64,000 bases of DNA from Arthrobacter oryzae (GCF_030812315.1 NZ_JAUSSM010000004.1:124001-188000), one strand, 5' to 3'; numbered from the stretch's first letter, positions 33,755 to 42,982 are shown. Translations and numbers: made by a program. Notes: generated by a model from the sequence alone, not told the origin.

Positions 33755-36700
33755 AAACCGAAGTCCTGGAACTCGTAGACCAGACCGACCGCACGCTGAT
33801 CGAGCAAGAGCTCGAAGCTAATATTTTCGTCGAAGCGGGCGCGGGCAGCGGCAAGACTCACGAACTTGTGGAGCGCATCTGCGCAATGGTGGACGCCGGA
33901 GTGGAACTGAAGAGCGTCGCCGCCATCACCTTCACGGAGAAAGCGGCGGGTGAGCTGCGGGAACGGGTCCGCCGGCAGCTGAACGAAGCAAGCCCCACGG
34001 AGCTGCGCCGGCGGGCACTGGACCAGCTGGACACTGCTCCCATCGGCACCATCCACTCTTTTGCGGCGCGGATCATCAGCGAACACCCGATAGAGGCCGG
34101 GGTTCCGCCCCTGATCACAGTGGTGGACGAGCTGCGGTCCCAGATTGCGTTCACACGACGATGGGAAGCGGCCCGGCAGAAACTCTTCACCGACCCGTCC
34201 ATCGACGACGCCCTCCGCATCCTCCTCGCCGTCGGCGTTTCCTTGGACCACCTGCAGAACGTGGCGGCCGACCTGGACGCCAACTGGGACCGGTTGGAGA
34301 GCCACCCTCCCCGGAAGCGCCATATCCCCGCGGTGAACCTGGGCCCGCTCCTGCGCCAGACTTCCGAAGTCCTCGCACACGCTGACCACTGCACGGACCC
34401 CGCCGACAAGCTACTCACCGCATTCGAACACATCAAGAGCTGGCACGGCCGCCTGGCCGAGGCCGAAACCGGCGAGCTCGGCCTCGTCCTAGAGCTCCTG
34501 CATTCTGTTCCGCAGAAGGGCCTCAGCGGCGGACAAAAAGGCAACTGGTCCGTCAACGTCGCCGACGTAAGGAGCTCCTGCAAGGACCTGGCCGAACAGG
34601 CGACAGCCCTGCGCAACAGCTTCGTCCAACCTGCCGTCGAAACGGTCACGGCCGCCATGGCTGAAGTACTCGTTCAGGCTGCACGCGAACGCCAGCACAG
34701 CGGTGAACTCGAGTATCATGACCTCCTCATCCATGCCCGCGACCTCCTCGTCGGCGATGACAAACAAGCCGTCCATGCGGCCCTCCACAATCGCTACCGC
34801 TGCATCATGCTGGACGAGTTCCAGGACACGGACCCGATCCAGGCCGAGCTGGCAACCCGGATTACAGCCGAAGAAGTCTGCGGACCCGATGGCTGGGAGC
34901 AGCTAAGCATCCCTCCGGGCCGGCTGTTCACCGTCGGCGATCCGAAGCAGTCCATCTACCGTTTCCGCCGGGCCGACATCGCCACCTACTTGGGTGCCCA
35001 GCAGCGCTTCTCCGACGACCAAAATTCGAAAATCGCGTCGCTCCAGACCAACTTCCGGTCAACCGGAAGCCTCCTCGAGTGGATCAATGCCACGTTCGGG
35101 CAGCTCATTACGCCGAGCGGCACCATTCAGCCTGAGTACCGCCCGCTGACGCCCGATCCCCTGCGCCCGGAGTGGAGCGACGAACACGGCCCGGCTGTCT
35201 CAGTCATCGGCCGCGCGGGCGCTCAGCCCAGCGAATCGGGAAAGGTCTCCGCTGACGACATGCGCCGGCAGGAGGCAGCCGATGTTGCTGCCGCGATTAG
35301 AATCGCGACCGGCACCGCAGGGTTGCCGGCCTGGCAAAAACAAAGCAAACGGTCCGGCGGTTTCGACTCCTCCCCGATTCAGCTGAAGGACATTTGCGTC
35401 CTGATCCCCACCCGCACGTCCCTTGCCGCCCTGGAGGATGCGCTGGACGACGCCGGCATTGAGTACCGGGCCGAAGCATCGTCCCTGGTCTACTCGACAC
35501 AGGAGGTCACCGACCTGCTGCTCGCGTTGCGGGCAATCGCAAATACGGCGGACGAAGCTGCGCTTGTGCTGACCCTTCGGTCGGCGGTGTTCGGCTGCGG
35601 CGATGATGAACTGTTCGAATGGAAGCAGGCCGGAGGCCGATGGAACATCTTCTCCCCCGCGCCGGACGCGGCCAACGACTCACCCGTCGCGCACTCCCTT
35701 CAGTACCTTGCGGCCCTGTGCCGTGACATCGAGGTGCTGACGCCCGCTGAACTTATGGAACGGCTTGTTACCGACCGGCGCATGCTGGAGGCGGCAATTG
35801 ACGCCCCCCGCTACCGCGACGTCTGGCGCAGGCTCCGCTTCGTCATAGACCAGGCCCGGGCTTGGACGGAAGCCACGCATGGCGGCCTGCGCGACTACCT
35901 CGTGTGGGCCGGCGTGCAGCAGGAGGAGAATTCGCGGGTCAAGGAAGCTGTGGTGCCTGAAACCGACGTCCAGGCCGTACGGATCATGACCATCCATGCC
36001 TCCAAGGGCCTGGAATTCCCCATGGTGATTCTGGCCGGCACCGGATCAGGCCCTAACAACCAGAAGGCCGCAGCTCTTTGGGATCAAAGCGCACAACTCC
36101 AAGTGCACTTCATTAGTGACATCCGGTCGGCTGGATATGGCACGGCGGAGGAAGTCGAGAAGCAGTTCGACGACGCCGAGCGCCGCCGCCTGCTCTACGT
36201 CGCCTGCACGCGTGCGGAAAGCCACCTCGTGGTCTCCCACTACGTGAACGCCAAGAACAGCCTGGGCCAGTTCCTCAAGGATGCAGCCGAGGCAAGTTCA
36301 GCACCGGATCTGGAAATTCCGGAGGACATGCCAGGACAGGCGAAAGTAACCCGAGACGTCCGGCCAGTAGAAACGTTCTCCGCCTGGCAGCAGGAACGCG
36401 AGACGTGGCATAGGGCCTCCGCAATGGCGTCGTCCACTTCTGTCACCGCGATTGCAAAGGGCACGGAAAACGGACTGGCAGGAATAGAAACGGATGGGGC
36501 AGCACGGTTTGTGAGCCTGGAAGAGGCCGGAAAGATGCCGTCGTTCGCTGAGCCTGGCGGGGAGCATGGCACGGACTTCGGCACCGCCCTGCACCGGCTG
36601 TTGGAACTGAGCGACCTGCAGGAGACCGAGAACTTCGGTTCGCTGGCCGGGAGTATCGGCGGCGCAGCCGGCCTCGAAGATCCCGCCGGCCTCGCAGACC

Positions 36701-37047
36701 GGGCCCGCTCAGCCCTGAGGAGCACGCCTGTTCAGCGCGCGGCTGGCAGGGAGCATTGGCTGGAGCTGCCCGTTGTCACGTCCGTCGACGGCATGACATT
36801 GGAGGGCATCATCGACCTGATGTACCGCGAGGACAATGGGACGTTCGTGATCGCCGATTTCAAGACAGACATCAGCGTCACGCAGGAGAGGTTGAGCTCA
36901 TACTGGCGCCAGCTTTCTACCTACGCCCGCATGGTGGAGCGCATCACGGGACAGACTGTAAGCGAACTCGTGTTGATTTTCTGCCGGGCAGGGGAAGCCG
37001 AGGTCCTGCGTCAGTCTCGGCAGAGTAAAGCCGACGACGACTTATAG
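33751..37047 (+). CDS. AddA-like UvrD helicase-nuclease
   Basis: A 1098-residue protein starting at the ATG within the preceding stop (ATGA), with AGGCGGAG upstream. SF1A helicase motifs are all present: EAGAGSGKTHE near residue 27, IMLDEFQDTDP near 352, VGDPKQSIYRFRRAD near 395, LQTNFRST near 431, MTIHASKGLEFP near 748, and LLYVACTRAE near 814. The C-terminal RecB nuclease keeps GTALHRLLEL, GIIDLMYR near 1019 and IADFKTD near 1034, so both strands of a DNA end could be cut together with the AddB-like partner. Genuine actinobacterial end resection usually uses AdnAB, so this pair is more likely a specialised, accessory complex. Confidence 0.92.
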   Translation: MKTEVLELVDQTDRTLIEQELEANIFVEAGAGSGKTHELVERICAMVDAGVELKSVAAITFTEKAAGELRERVRRQLNEASPTELRRRALDQLDTAPIGTIHSFAARIISEHPIEAGVPPLITVVDELRSQIAFTRRWEAARQKLFTDPSIDDALRILLAVGVSLDHLQNVAADLDANWDRLESHPPRKRHIPAVNLGPLLRQTSEVLAHADHCTDPADKLLTAFEHIKSWHGRLAEAETGELGLVLELLHSVPQKGLSGGQKGNWSVNVADVRSSCKDLAEQATALRNSFVQPAVETVTAAMAEVLVQAARERQHSGELEYHDLLIHARDLLVGDDKQAVHAALHNRYRCIMLDEFQDTDPIQAELATRITAEEVCGPDGWEQLSIPPGRLFTVGDPKQSIYRFRRADIATYLGAQQRFSDDQNSKIASLQTNFRSTGSLLEWINATFGQLITPSGTIQPEYRPLTPDPLRPEWSDEHGPAVSVIGRAGAQPSESGKVSADDMRRQEAADVAAAIRIATGTAGLPAWQKQSKRSGGFDSSPIQLKDICVLIPTRTSLAALEDALDDAGIEYRAEASSLVYSTQEVTDLLLALRAIANTADEAALVLTLRSAVFGCGDDELFEWKQAGGRWNIFSPAPDAANDSPVAHSLQYLAALCRDIEVLTPAELMERLVTDRRMLEAAIDAPRYRDVWRRLRFVIDQARAWTEATHGGLRDYLVWAGVQQEENSRVKEAVVPETDVQAVRIMTIHASKGLEFPMVILAGTGSGPNNQKAAALWDQSAQLQVHFISDIRSAGYGTAEEVEKQFDDAERRRLLYVACTRAESHLVVSHYVNAKNSLGQFLKDAAEASSAPDLEIPEDMPGQAKVTRDVRPVETFSAWQQERETWHRASAMASSTSVTAIAKGTENGLAGIETDGAARFVSLEEAGKMPSFAEPGGEHGTDFGTALHRLLELSDLQETENFGSLAGSIGGAAGLEDPAGLADRARSALRSTPVQRAAGREHWLELPVVTSVDGMTLEGIIDLMYREDNGTFVIADFKTDISVTQERLSSYWRQLSTYARMVERITGQTVSELVLIFCRAGEAEVLRQSRQSKADDDL

Positions 37048-37062
37048 ATTGCCGGGTGCCGT

Positions 37063-37308
37063 CTACCACCAGCGGTGCCGGCACTCGGCACTCTGGCAAG
37101 CCCACTTCGGCAAGCCCCACTCAACGTGGCCAGTCGCGGGATAGATACGCTGTTCATCCATCATGACGCAACCAGCAAATTCCGCCTTCGGGTTTTGCTC
37201 GACTGTGTCACGCATGACCATGCCGTAGATGATGCGCCAGGATTCGTGCCCGCAAATCGGGCAACTTCTTGTCGCAGTAGCTTTCCTTGTCTTTCCTGAT
37301 TCAGCCAT
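37063..37308 (-). CDS. Small zinc-ribbon protein
   Basis: An 81-residue protein with two CxxC-type knuckles: CPICGHESW near residue 16 and CQSAECRHRWW at the C-terminus, a layout typical of a zinc ribbon. It lies convergent with the AddA-like gene, 15 bp away. Role unknown; nucleic-acid binding is possible. Confidence 0.65.
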   Translation of the reverse strand: MAESGKTRKATATRSCPICGHESWRIIYGMVMRDTVEQNPKAEFAGCVMMDEQRIYPATGHVEWGLPKWACQSAECRHRWW

Positions 37309-37394
37309 ACCGACAAAGTAGCCGCCACCGCGGACAATTCAGACAATTACAAAAAGTTCTCAGCGCTGAGCGCTTTTTGTAAAAAGAGCTTCCC

Positions 37395-37745
37395 TTAGGC
37401 CGTCAGCAGCTCAGTGGCGTATTTGTTCAGCGGCACTCCGTGATTGGCGGCCTCAATCGCCAGCCTCCGGTGAAGCTCGGGGGGTACCCGGAGGTTAAGC
37501 CTGCCGCTAAACGTTTGGGTCGCTATTGGTTGCGGCACGGGTTCGCCGGACTGTTTAAGTTCCTTGATGACATCGGAAACCAATCGTTCAACACCGCGGA
37601 GAGCCTCGAACTGATCCTCGTCCAGCCACGACAGCGAAGGGAACTCAAAAACAGTGGCAACGAACTCCTGGTCCTCCGGCGACCACTGCACCGAGTATCG
37701 GTACTGCGCAACCGGGGATGGAACAGTTGCTTTTCGAGTGGACAT
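37395..37745 (-). CDS. hicB: HicB-family antitoxin
   Basis: A 116-residue protein. Residues 15-60 form the HicB partial RNase H-like fold (YRYSVQWSPEDQEFVATVFEFP). The C-terminus (RLNLRVPPELHRRLAIEAANHGVPLNKYATELL) carries a ribbon-helix-helix DNA-binding segment. It should neutralise the HicA toxin and repress the operon. It begins immediately after the toxin stop codon. The reading frame is intact. Confidence 0.85.
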   Translation of the reverse strand: MSTRKATVPSPVAQYRYSVQWSPEDQEFVATVFEFPSLSWLDEDQFEALRGVERLVSDVIKELKQSGEPVPQPIATQTFSGRLNLRVPPELHRRLAIEAANHGVPLNKYATELLTA

Positions 37746-38003
37746 CTACTTCTCCTTACTGCGATCGATAGCGGCTATGGCTTGCTTCACCTGGTACGGC
37801 TTGGCCTTGCCATGCTTGTTCTGCAGATTGATTCTGGGATCCCCGGCCCAGGGCATCCTGAATACTGCATTGTGGCTCCCAGAACCTGACCTAGGTTCGC
37901 CAAAATAGTGAGTGCAAAGTTTGAGCATGTCGCTGTAGGAGACGTTCTCAGGTGAGTTTCTAGCTTGCTTTTCGATCTTGTCGATGCTTGCCACACAACC
38001 CAT
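37746..38003 (-). CDS. hicA: HicA-family toxin
   Basis: An 85-residue protein with the HicA double-stranded-RNA-binding fold: a conserved helix, then GSGSHNAVFRMP with the catalytic-type His, and a C-terminal KAKPYQVKQAIAAID. HicA proteins bind and cleave mRNA, causing growth arrest when not blocked by HicB. The start codon abuts a palindrome, and no ribosome binding site is visible. The pair sits between the helicase cluster and the metabolic genes, typical for a small mobile stabiliser. Confidence 0.85.
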   Translation of the reverse strand: MGCVASIDKIEKQARNSPENVSYSDMLKLCTHYFGEPRSGSGSHNAVFRMPWAGDPRINLQNKHGKAKPYQVKQAIAAIDRSKEK

Positions 38004-38022
38004 GGTGCCACTTTTGGCACCA
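38003..38022. promoter_or_regulatory. Palindromic operator of hicAB
   Basis: TGGTGCCA-CTTT-TGGCACCA is a perfect 8-bp inverted repeat at the hicA start. A further half-site, GGTGCC, lies at about 38032. It is the likely HicB binding site; a hairpin function is less likely because it sits at a gene start. Confidence 0.6.
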
Positions 38023-38094
38023 GATTTTCAAGGTGCCCTTGGCCGATTGGTGGATGATGCCCGCGCCGCCTCCCATAGGGCTGACGGCAGTTAC

Positions 38095-38874
38095 TTACAG
38101 CCGCCTTTGCCGGAACATCGGGAACAGCCCCCGCACCCGTGACACCGTCTCAAGAGAGACATCCACCGCCCGCACTCCAGGCTCCAGTCCGAGATCGGCT
38201 TCCACAACTCCCATAGGATCAACCAGCACGCTCCGCCCCACCGAGACCGGCGGAGCCTGGCACACCCCTGCCACATAAACGCTGTTCTCGATGGCGCGCG
38301 CCGCGTTCAGCGCCAGCCACTGCTCGGTCTTGTGGGTGCCCGGCACCCACGACGAGCAGACCAGCAGCACCTGGGCGCCGGCGTCGGCCAGTGACCTGGC
38401 CAGCTCCGGGAACCGCAGGTCGTAGCAGGTCATCAGGCCGAAGCGCGCTCCCCCGTGCTCGAACACCACCGGGCTGGTCGACGGACCCGGCTTGATGAAC
38501 GTCGACTCCCCGAAGCCCTGCGCGTCGAAGAGGTGGATCTTCCGGTAGACGGCCAGCCGGTCGCCGTCGGGCCCGAATGCCACCAACGTGTTGTAGGCCT
38601 TGCCCGACTCCTCCGAGGTTTCCACCACGCCCGCCACCAGCGCGATGCCGTGGCGGCGGGCGATACCGGCGAGTTCCTGGCAGACGGGACCGTCCAACGG
38701 CTCGGCCATCTCCGGGAATGTGGCGTCCACCTTCTTCTTCTCATAGGTGGCGTACTCCGGGAAGGCGACCAGCGTGGCGCCGTCGAGCGCGGCCTCGGCG
38801 GCGAACCGGTCGATCGCGGCGAGGTTGGCCTGGATGTCGGTGCCCGACTCCAGCTGCCCGAGCGCTATCCTCAC
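38095..38874 (-). CDS. Carbon-nitrogen hydrolase (nitrilase superfamily)
   Basis: A 259-residue nitrilase-superfamily amidase with the Glu-Lys-Cys triad: AFPEYATYE (Glu near 40), VYRKIHLFD (Lys near 110) and MTCYDLRFPE (Cys near 147). It hydrolyses a C-N bond of a small amide or carbamoyl compound; the substrate cannot be read from sequence. It is the last gene of an operon with an APC permease and a second hydrolase, suggesting uptake and breakdown of one compound. Confidence 0.92.
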   Translation of the reverse strand: MRIALGQLESGTDIQANLAAIDRFAAEAALDGATLVAFPEYATYEKKKVDATFPEMAEPLDGPVCQELAGIARRHGIALVAGVVETSEESGKAYNTLVAFGPDGDRLAVYRKIHLFDAQGFGESTFIKPGPSTSPVVFEHGGARFGLMTCYDLRFPELARSLADAGAQVLLVCSSWVPGTHKTEQWLALNAARAIENSVYVAGVCQAPPVSVGRSVLVDPMGVVEADLGLEPGVRAVDVSLETVSRVRGLFPMFRQRRL

Positions 38875-38933
38875 AGTTGTTCCTTCCCTTCCGTCAGCCC
38901 TGCCCGGGTCAGGCCCCGGCCCGAGACACCGGC

Positions 38934-40289
38934 TCAGGCGGCCGCCTCAACCGTCGCCTTTTCCGTCGCCGTCATTTCCGGCGGCGCCGCCTTGAAACCG
39001 CGCGTGATCAGGGCCAGGACCACCACGCCCAGCACCAGCCAGGACACTCCCAGCGTAATCGCGTTGCTGTCCAGCTGGGAGAGCAGGTAGGCGCAGATGA
39101 TGGCCCCCACCACCGGGACCACCACGTAGGACACGGGGTTCAGCTGGTGCCCCGCACGGCGCTGGCGAACGTAGTGGAACACCACCGATGCATTGACCAG
39201 GGTGAAGGCGGTGAAGGCGCCGAAGTTGATGAACGAGGTGGAGGTGGCCACATCCAGGAAGATCGCGATCAGTCCGATGATGCCGGTGACGATCAGGTTC
39301 ACCACCGGGGTGTGGAACTTGGCGCTGAGCCGGCCGAACACCGCCTTGGGCAAGACCGAGTCCCGGCCCATCGCGTACAGCAGGCGGGAGGCGCTGGCCT
39401 GCGCCGCGAGGCCGGAGGCGAACTGCGCCACCACCAGTCCGGCGAGGAACACGGCCCCGAACAGCTGCCCGCCGATCTGCAGGGCGATGGAGCTGGCCGC
39501 GGAGGCCGAGTCCTCGAACACTCCGCCCGGGTGGACCAGCTGAGTCACGTAGGACACGGCCACGAAGATGCCGCCGCCGATCAGGGCGATGAGCATGATG
39601 GCGCGGGGCATGTTCTTGCGCGGGTTGATGGTCTCCTCGGTGAGGGTGGTGACGGCGTCGAACCCCAGGAACGAGTAGGCGGCAATGGCGGCGCCGGCGG
39701 AGATGGTGGCGAGGCTGGAGGTGTCGTTGAAGAACGGCTGGGTGCTGGCCAGGCCGCCGGCGCCGGAGGTGGACACCACGTTGCCGATGGAGAGCACCAC
39801 AAAGAACACGATGACCAGCAGCTGGAATGCCATCAGCACGTAGTTGGCCTTGTCCGCCACCTTGATGCCCAGGATGTTCAGCAGTGTGGTGATGAGGATG
39901 AAGCCCACGATCCAGAGTCCGATGGGAATCCCGGGGAACTGTGCCGTCAGGTAGGAGCCGCCGATGAGCCAGATGACCATGGGCAGGAAGAGGTAGTCCA
40001 GCAGGATGGCCCAGCCCACCAGGAACCCCACCCTTGGATCGATGGACCGGCGGACGTAGGTGTAGGCGGAACCGGCCACGGGGTACGCGATGGCCATCCG
40101 GCCATAGCTGTGGGCCGTGAACAGCATGGCGACCATGGCCACCAGGTAGGCGGCCGGCGATGCCCCGCCGGTGGTTTCGGCGATGATGCCGAAGATCCCC
40201 AGGACGATCAGCGGGGTCAGGTACGCCAGGCCGAACAGGACCAGGCTGGGCAGTTTCAGCGTGCGGGTGAGCGTGGGTGAAGTTGTCAC
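38934..40289 (-). CDS. APC-family amino acid/amine permease
   Basis: A 451-residue membrane transporter with about 12 hydrophobic helices. The N-terminus LVLFGLAYLTPLIVLGIFG, the following YVRRSIDPRVGF and the helix-8 region YAMGRDSVLPKAVFG are characteristic of amino acid-polyamine-organocation permeases. It is located between two nitrilase-superfamily genes, 59 bp and 10 bp away, so the imported substrate is probably an amide, amine or amino-acid derivative hydrolysed by them. Confidence 0.92.
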   Translation of the reverse strand: MTTSPTLTRTLKLPSLVLFGLAYLTPLIVLGIFGIIAETTGGASPAAYLVAMVAMLFTAHSYGRMAIAYPVAGSAYTYVRRSIDPRVGFLVGWAILLDYLFLPMVIWLIGGSYLTAQFPGIPIGLWIVGFILITTLLNILGIKVADKANYVLMAFQLLVIVFFVVLSIGNVVSTSGAGGLASTQPFFNDTSSLATISAGAAIAAYSFLGFDAVTTLTEETINPRKNMPRAIMLIALIGGGIFVAVSYVTQLVHPGGVFEDSASAASSIALQIGGQLFGAVFLAGLVVAQFASGLAAQASASRLLYAMGRDSVLPKAVFGRLSAKFHTPVVNLIVTGIIGLIAIFLDVATSTSFINFGAFTAFTLVNASVVFHYVRQRRAGHQLNPVSYVVVPVVGAIICAYLLSQLDSNAITLGVSWLVLGVVVLALITRGFKAAPPEMTATEKATVEAAA

Positions 40290-40299
40290 GGGTGGTTCC

Positions 40300-41190
40300 T
40301 TAGGCGTTGAAGGACTGGGGAGCCCAGGTGGCGGGGCTGATCCGGCCCTGGTACACGGGCAGTTCGACGGTGTCCTCGCCGTCGCGGAACTGGGACCAGG
40401 GGCGGTTGAGGTTCTCGGTGCCGTGCGTACGGACGTGCTCGACGGCGGCGAGGTCCAGTTCCGCGGTGAGCAGCACCGGCGCGGCGTCGGGGGCCTCGGC
40501 GAGGGTGTTTCCCTCCGGGTCCACGATGATGCTCAGGCCCTTGCCGGTGGGACCGGCGCAGTTGACGCTGACCACAAAGACCTGGTTCACGATGGCGTTG
40601 GCCTTGGCGAGCACCAGCTCCTGCCGGCGGTCCGGCGTCGTGGTTTTCACGACGTTGAGGATGACTTCGGCGCCCATCCAGGCGAGCTGGCGGGAGACCT
40701 CCGGGAACCACGCGTCGTAGCAGATGTTCAGGCCTACCCTGCCGACGCCGGCCAGGTCCACGGTGGTGAACCGGTCGCCGGGGTCGTAGGGCTCGAACGG
40801 GCGCCAGGGGAAGACCTTGCGGTAGTAGCCGGCCAGTTCTCCCTGCGGGGACAGGACCAGCTGCGTGTTGAACAGCTGCCCTTCCGGGCCGCGCTCGCAG
40901 ACGCTGCCCGGGACCAGCCAGATGCCAAGGTCCGCGGCGAGCTGCTGAAGCTCCTTGACCCGGGGGCCGTCCAGAGGCTCCGCGGAAGCCTGCAGCATTT
41001 CGGTGCGCTGCTGGTCCGGCTCGGCGTCCGCGAACAGATGCAGCTCGGGGAAGACCACCAGTTTGCTGTGCGGCTGGACGGCGAGGGTGGCTTTGACCTC
41101 GTCCGCGAAGGCCGAGACGGGTTCACCGATGAGCCGCGGCCGGGCCTGGGCCGCGATGAGGGGAAGGATGCGTTGCATGGTGTTCTCCAC
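40300..41190 (-). CDS. Carbon-nitrogen hydrolase (nitrilase superfamily)
   Basis: A 296-residue second nitrilase-superfamily enzyme: VVFPELHLF (Glu 49), YRKVFPW (Lys near 126), and LNICYDAWFPE (Cys near 160). It differs from the first copy by a longer N-terminus and a Trp/Phe-rich active-site flank, so the substrates probably differ. It is the first gene of the operon and is divergent from the GntR gene across a palindromic operator at 41201. Confidence 0.92.
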   Translation of the reverse strand: MENTMQRILPLIAAQARPRLIGEPVSAFADEVKATLAVQPHSKLVVFPELHLFADAEPDQQRTEMLQASAEPLDGPRVKELQQLAADLGIWLVPGSVCERGPEGQLFNTQLVLSPQGELAGYYRKVFPWRPFEPYDPGDRFTTVDLAGVGRVGLNICYDAWFPEVSRQLAWMGAEVILNVVKTTTPDRRQELVLAKANAIVNQVFVVSVNCAGPTGKGLSIIVDPEGNTLAEAPDAAPVLLTAELDLAAVEHVRTHGTENLNRPWSQFRDGEDTVELPVYQGRISPATWAPQSFNA

Positions 41191-41200
41191 GTTGGGGATG

Positions 41201-41222
41201 TGATCTGAGCTATATTAGATCA
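41201..41222. promoter_or_regulatory. Predicted GntR operator
   Basis: TGATCT-N10-AGATCA is a perfect 6-bp inverted repeat in the intergenic region of the divergent hydrolase and GntR genes; a half-site TGATCC follows. It is the probable binding site of the GntR/FCD regulator. The ATG at 41225 is close enough to it to make that start doubtful. Confidence 0.6.
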
Positions 41223-41272
41223 GAATGATCCAATTATGGGAAGGGGTGGGTTTGGGCCGTAAAGTAGCGGAT

Positions 41273-42028
41273 ATGACCCGTCAGTTGGAGGACACCGCCG
41301 ACTCATCACCCATCGGCGCCGCCAGGCTGGCCGGAATCGACCGGCGCAGCGCCATTGATGCCGTGCGGCTGCGGATCGGCATGGCGATTTCGCTGGGGCT
41401 GCTGAAACCGGGCGAGCGTCTGCCCGACCAGGAGGATGTGGCCCTGGGCCTGTCGGTCAGCCCGATCACTGCCCGCCGCGCGCTCGCGAGCCTGGCGGAG
41501 CAGGGCGTGGTGGTACGACGCCGCGGCCGGGCCGGCGGAACCTTCGTGGCGGACGAGCCTCCGCGGGACGTGCTGGCCGAACTCGTGGCTTCGCCAGCGG
41601 AGTCGCAGGCTGTGAACCGCCTGGTGGACCGGAGGCTGCTGTTCGAATGCGCGGTGACGCACTACGCGACGCTCAACGCCACGGCGGAGCAGCTTGATGA
41701 GCTCGACCGGCTGACCCGCGACATGGCAGAGTCCGCGGACTGGTCGGACTACCACCAGGCAGACGAGCAGTTCCACCAACTGGTGGGCACCGCATCAGGG
41801 ATGGGCACCGCCGTCGAGATTTACCACGAGGCGCTGGCCGAGCTCTACGAGTACTTCATCCCCTACCCCATCGAACTGCTGCACAAGTCGAACTGCGACC
41901 ACGTGGCCCTGGTGGCGGCGCTGCGTGCTGGCGATGTCCAGGAGGCGGTGGAGGTCTCGCGGAAGCACGTGGACGTGCTGCACCGGACGATGTTTATGGG
42001 TCTGACGGAGGGTGGGTTAGACCGCTAG
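41273..42028 (+). CDS. GntR/FCD transcriptional regulator
   Basis: A FadR-type regulator of 251 residues from the ATG at 41273 (267 from 41225; a TTG at 41252 with GGAAGGGG upstream is a third option). The winged helix spans about residues 22-90 (RLRIGMAISLGLLKPGERLP, then SPITARRALASLAEQG); the C-terminal FCD ligand domain contains metal-binding-type Asp/His residues (DEQFHQLVG, HVALVAALRAGD). It probably controls the divergent hydrolase/permease operon in response to its substrate. A diverged copy of its 3' end recurs at 46052. Confidence 0.9.
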   Translation: MTRQLEDTADSSPIGAARLAGIDRRSAIDAVRLRIGMAISLGLLKPGERLPDQEDVALGLSVSPITARRALASLAEQGVVVRRRGRAGGTFVADEPPRDVLAELVASPAESQAVNRLVDRRLLFECAVTHYATLNATAEQLDELDRLTRDMAESADWSDYHQADEQFHQLVGTASGMGTAVEIYHEALAELYEYFIPYPIELLHKSNCDHVALVAALRAGDVQEAVEVSRKHVDVLHRTMFMGLTEGGLDR

Positions 42029-42077
42029 GAATGTGCATATTAGGCACTATTACCTGGCCATACGCGGCATGTCGTTT

Positions 42078-42794
42078 TTAGAGGTCGTGGGGACAAATTT
42101 CAGTGCCCGCCAGCTCAGGCCTTCCCTGTCCGTATGAGCGGTCGTCGTCGCTGCCGGCCCAGACCACACCGCCTCCGGGGCAGGGCGTCACATCGAACGC
42201 CCGGCCATCACGCTGCGCCCGCAGGTGGCGCCCGTCATCCTCGACCACTTCCCAGCCTGCTGCCGGCAGCGCTGCCCGATAGTGCTGCAACACATCGACG
42301 TCTTCCGGGAGCACAAACCAGCGGGTACAGCCGGCGACGCCACTCATGCCGCCGCCACCCTTAAAGTGGCCGATGTGCTCGATGGAATCGAACACCTGCT
42401 GGGACTCACGGTCTGCGGAGGCCATGGGCTCGTCGGTGCCCTCGGTCACGCATTGCGGAGCGGAAACAAATTGTTTCTCCATCTTCTGACCCAGCGCCGC
42501 AGGGGTGACCGCGAACATCCCGATCAGCATGAGGACCGGGATTGCCACGGCCGTCAGCCGCATCCACCGTCTTGTCGAGAGCATGAAACCGATCAGCGCA
42601 ACCACCACGACCAGACCGAGCGCCAATCCGGAGGGACCAGACGTCAACCCCCACGTGAACCCCTCGAACGCCGTATCGGTGACACCGCCGTACATTGCCA
42701 TGAAACCGTAATGGACCAGCACAGCCAGCAGAGCCAGTCCTGCCCCAATGACGAGCAGCACCGCGGCAGAGACGGCTCGGCCAGTCACGGGCAT
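42078..42794 (-). CDS. Membrane protein with extracytoplasmic Cys domain
   Basis: A 238-residue protein with three hydrophobic helices (about 8-32, 52-70 and 78-100) and an outside domain of about 130 residues containing four Cys (APQCVTEG, GCTRWF, TPCPGG, EICPHDL) that could form two disulfides. The segment YRAALPAAGWEVVEDDG resembles domains of secreted actinobacterial lipoproteins. Function unknown. It opens the 4-kb block between the intact and broken GntR genes. Confidence 0.75.
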   Translation of the reverse strand: MPVTGRAVSAAVLLVIGAGLALLAVLVHYGFMAMYGGVTDTAFEGFTWGLTSGPSGLALGLVVVVALIGFMLSTRRWMRLTAVAIPVLMLIGMFAVTPAALGQKMEKQFVSAPQCVTEGTDEPMASADRESQQVFDSIEHIGHFKGGGGMSGVAGCTRWFVLPEDVDVLQHYRAALPAAGWEVVEDDGRHLRAQRDGRAFDVTPCPGGGVVWAGSDDDRSYGQGRPELAGTEICPHDL

Positions 42795-42982
42795 GGCTCA
42801 TTGTAGGCCCGCTTCGCCACATGTCAACAGGGAAGGTGCCGACTACTTTAGTTGCGGGTCAGCCGGCCTGCTACACGTTCTAAGTGTCGGCCGATGTCGA
42901 TTGCGGCCCGGTCCTCGAGATAGGCGCGAAGACCTGAAAGCCTGCCGGCAGACCGGCCGAGTGCGCTCCGGTCCGGCAGCCT

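Noticed and set aside
38577..40280. Long plus-strand frame of 567 residues
   Set aside because: It lies antisense to the APC permease and a hydrolase and has a low-complexity His/Gly/Arg composition; the minus-strand genes have clear family motifs.
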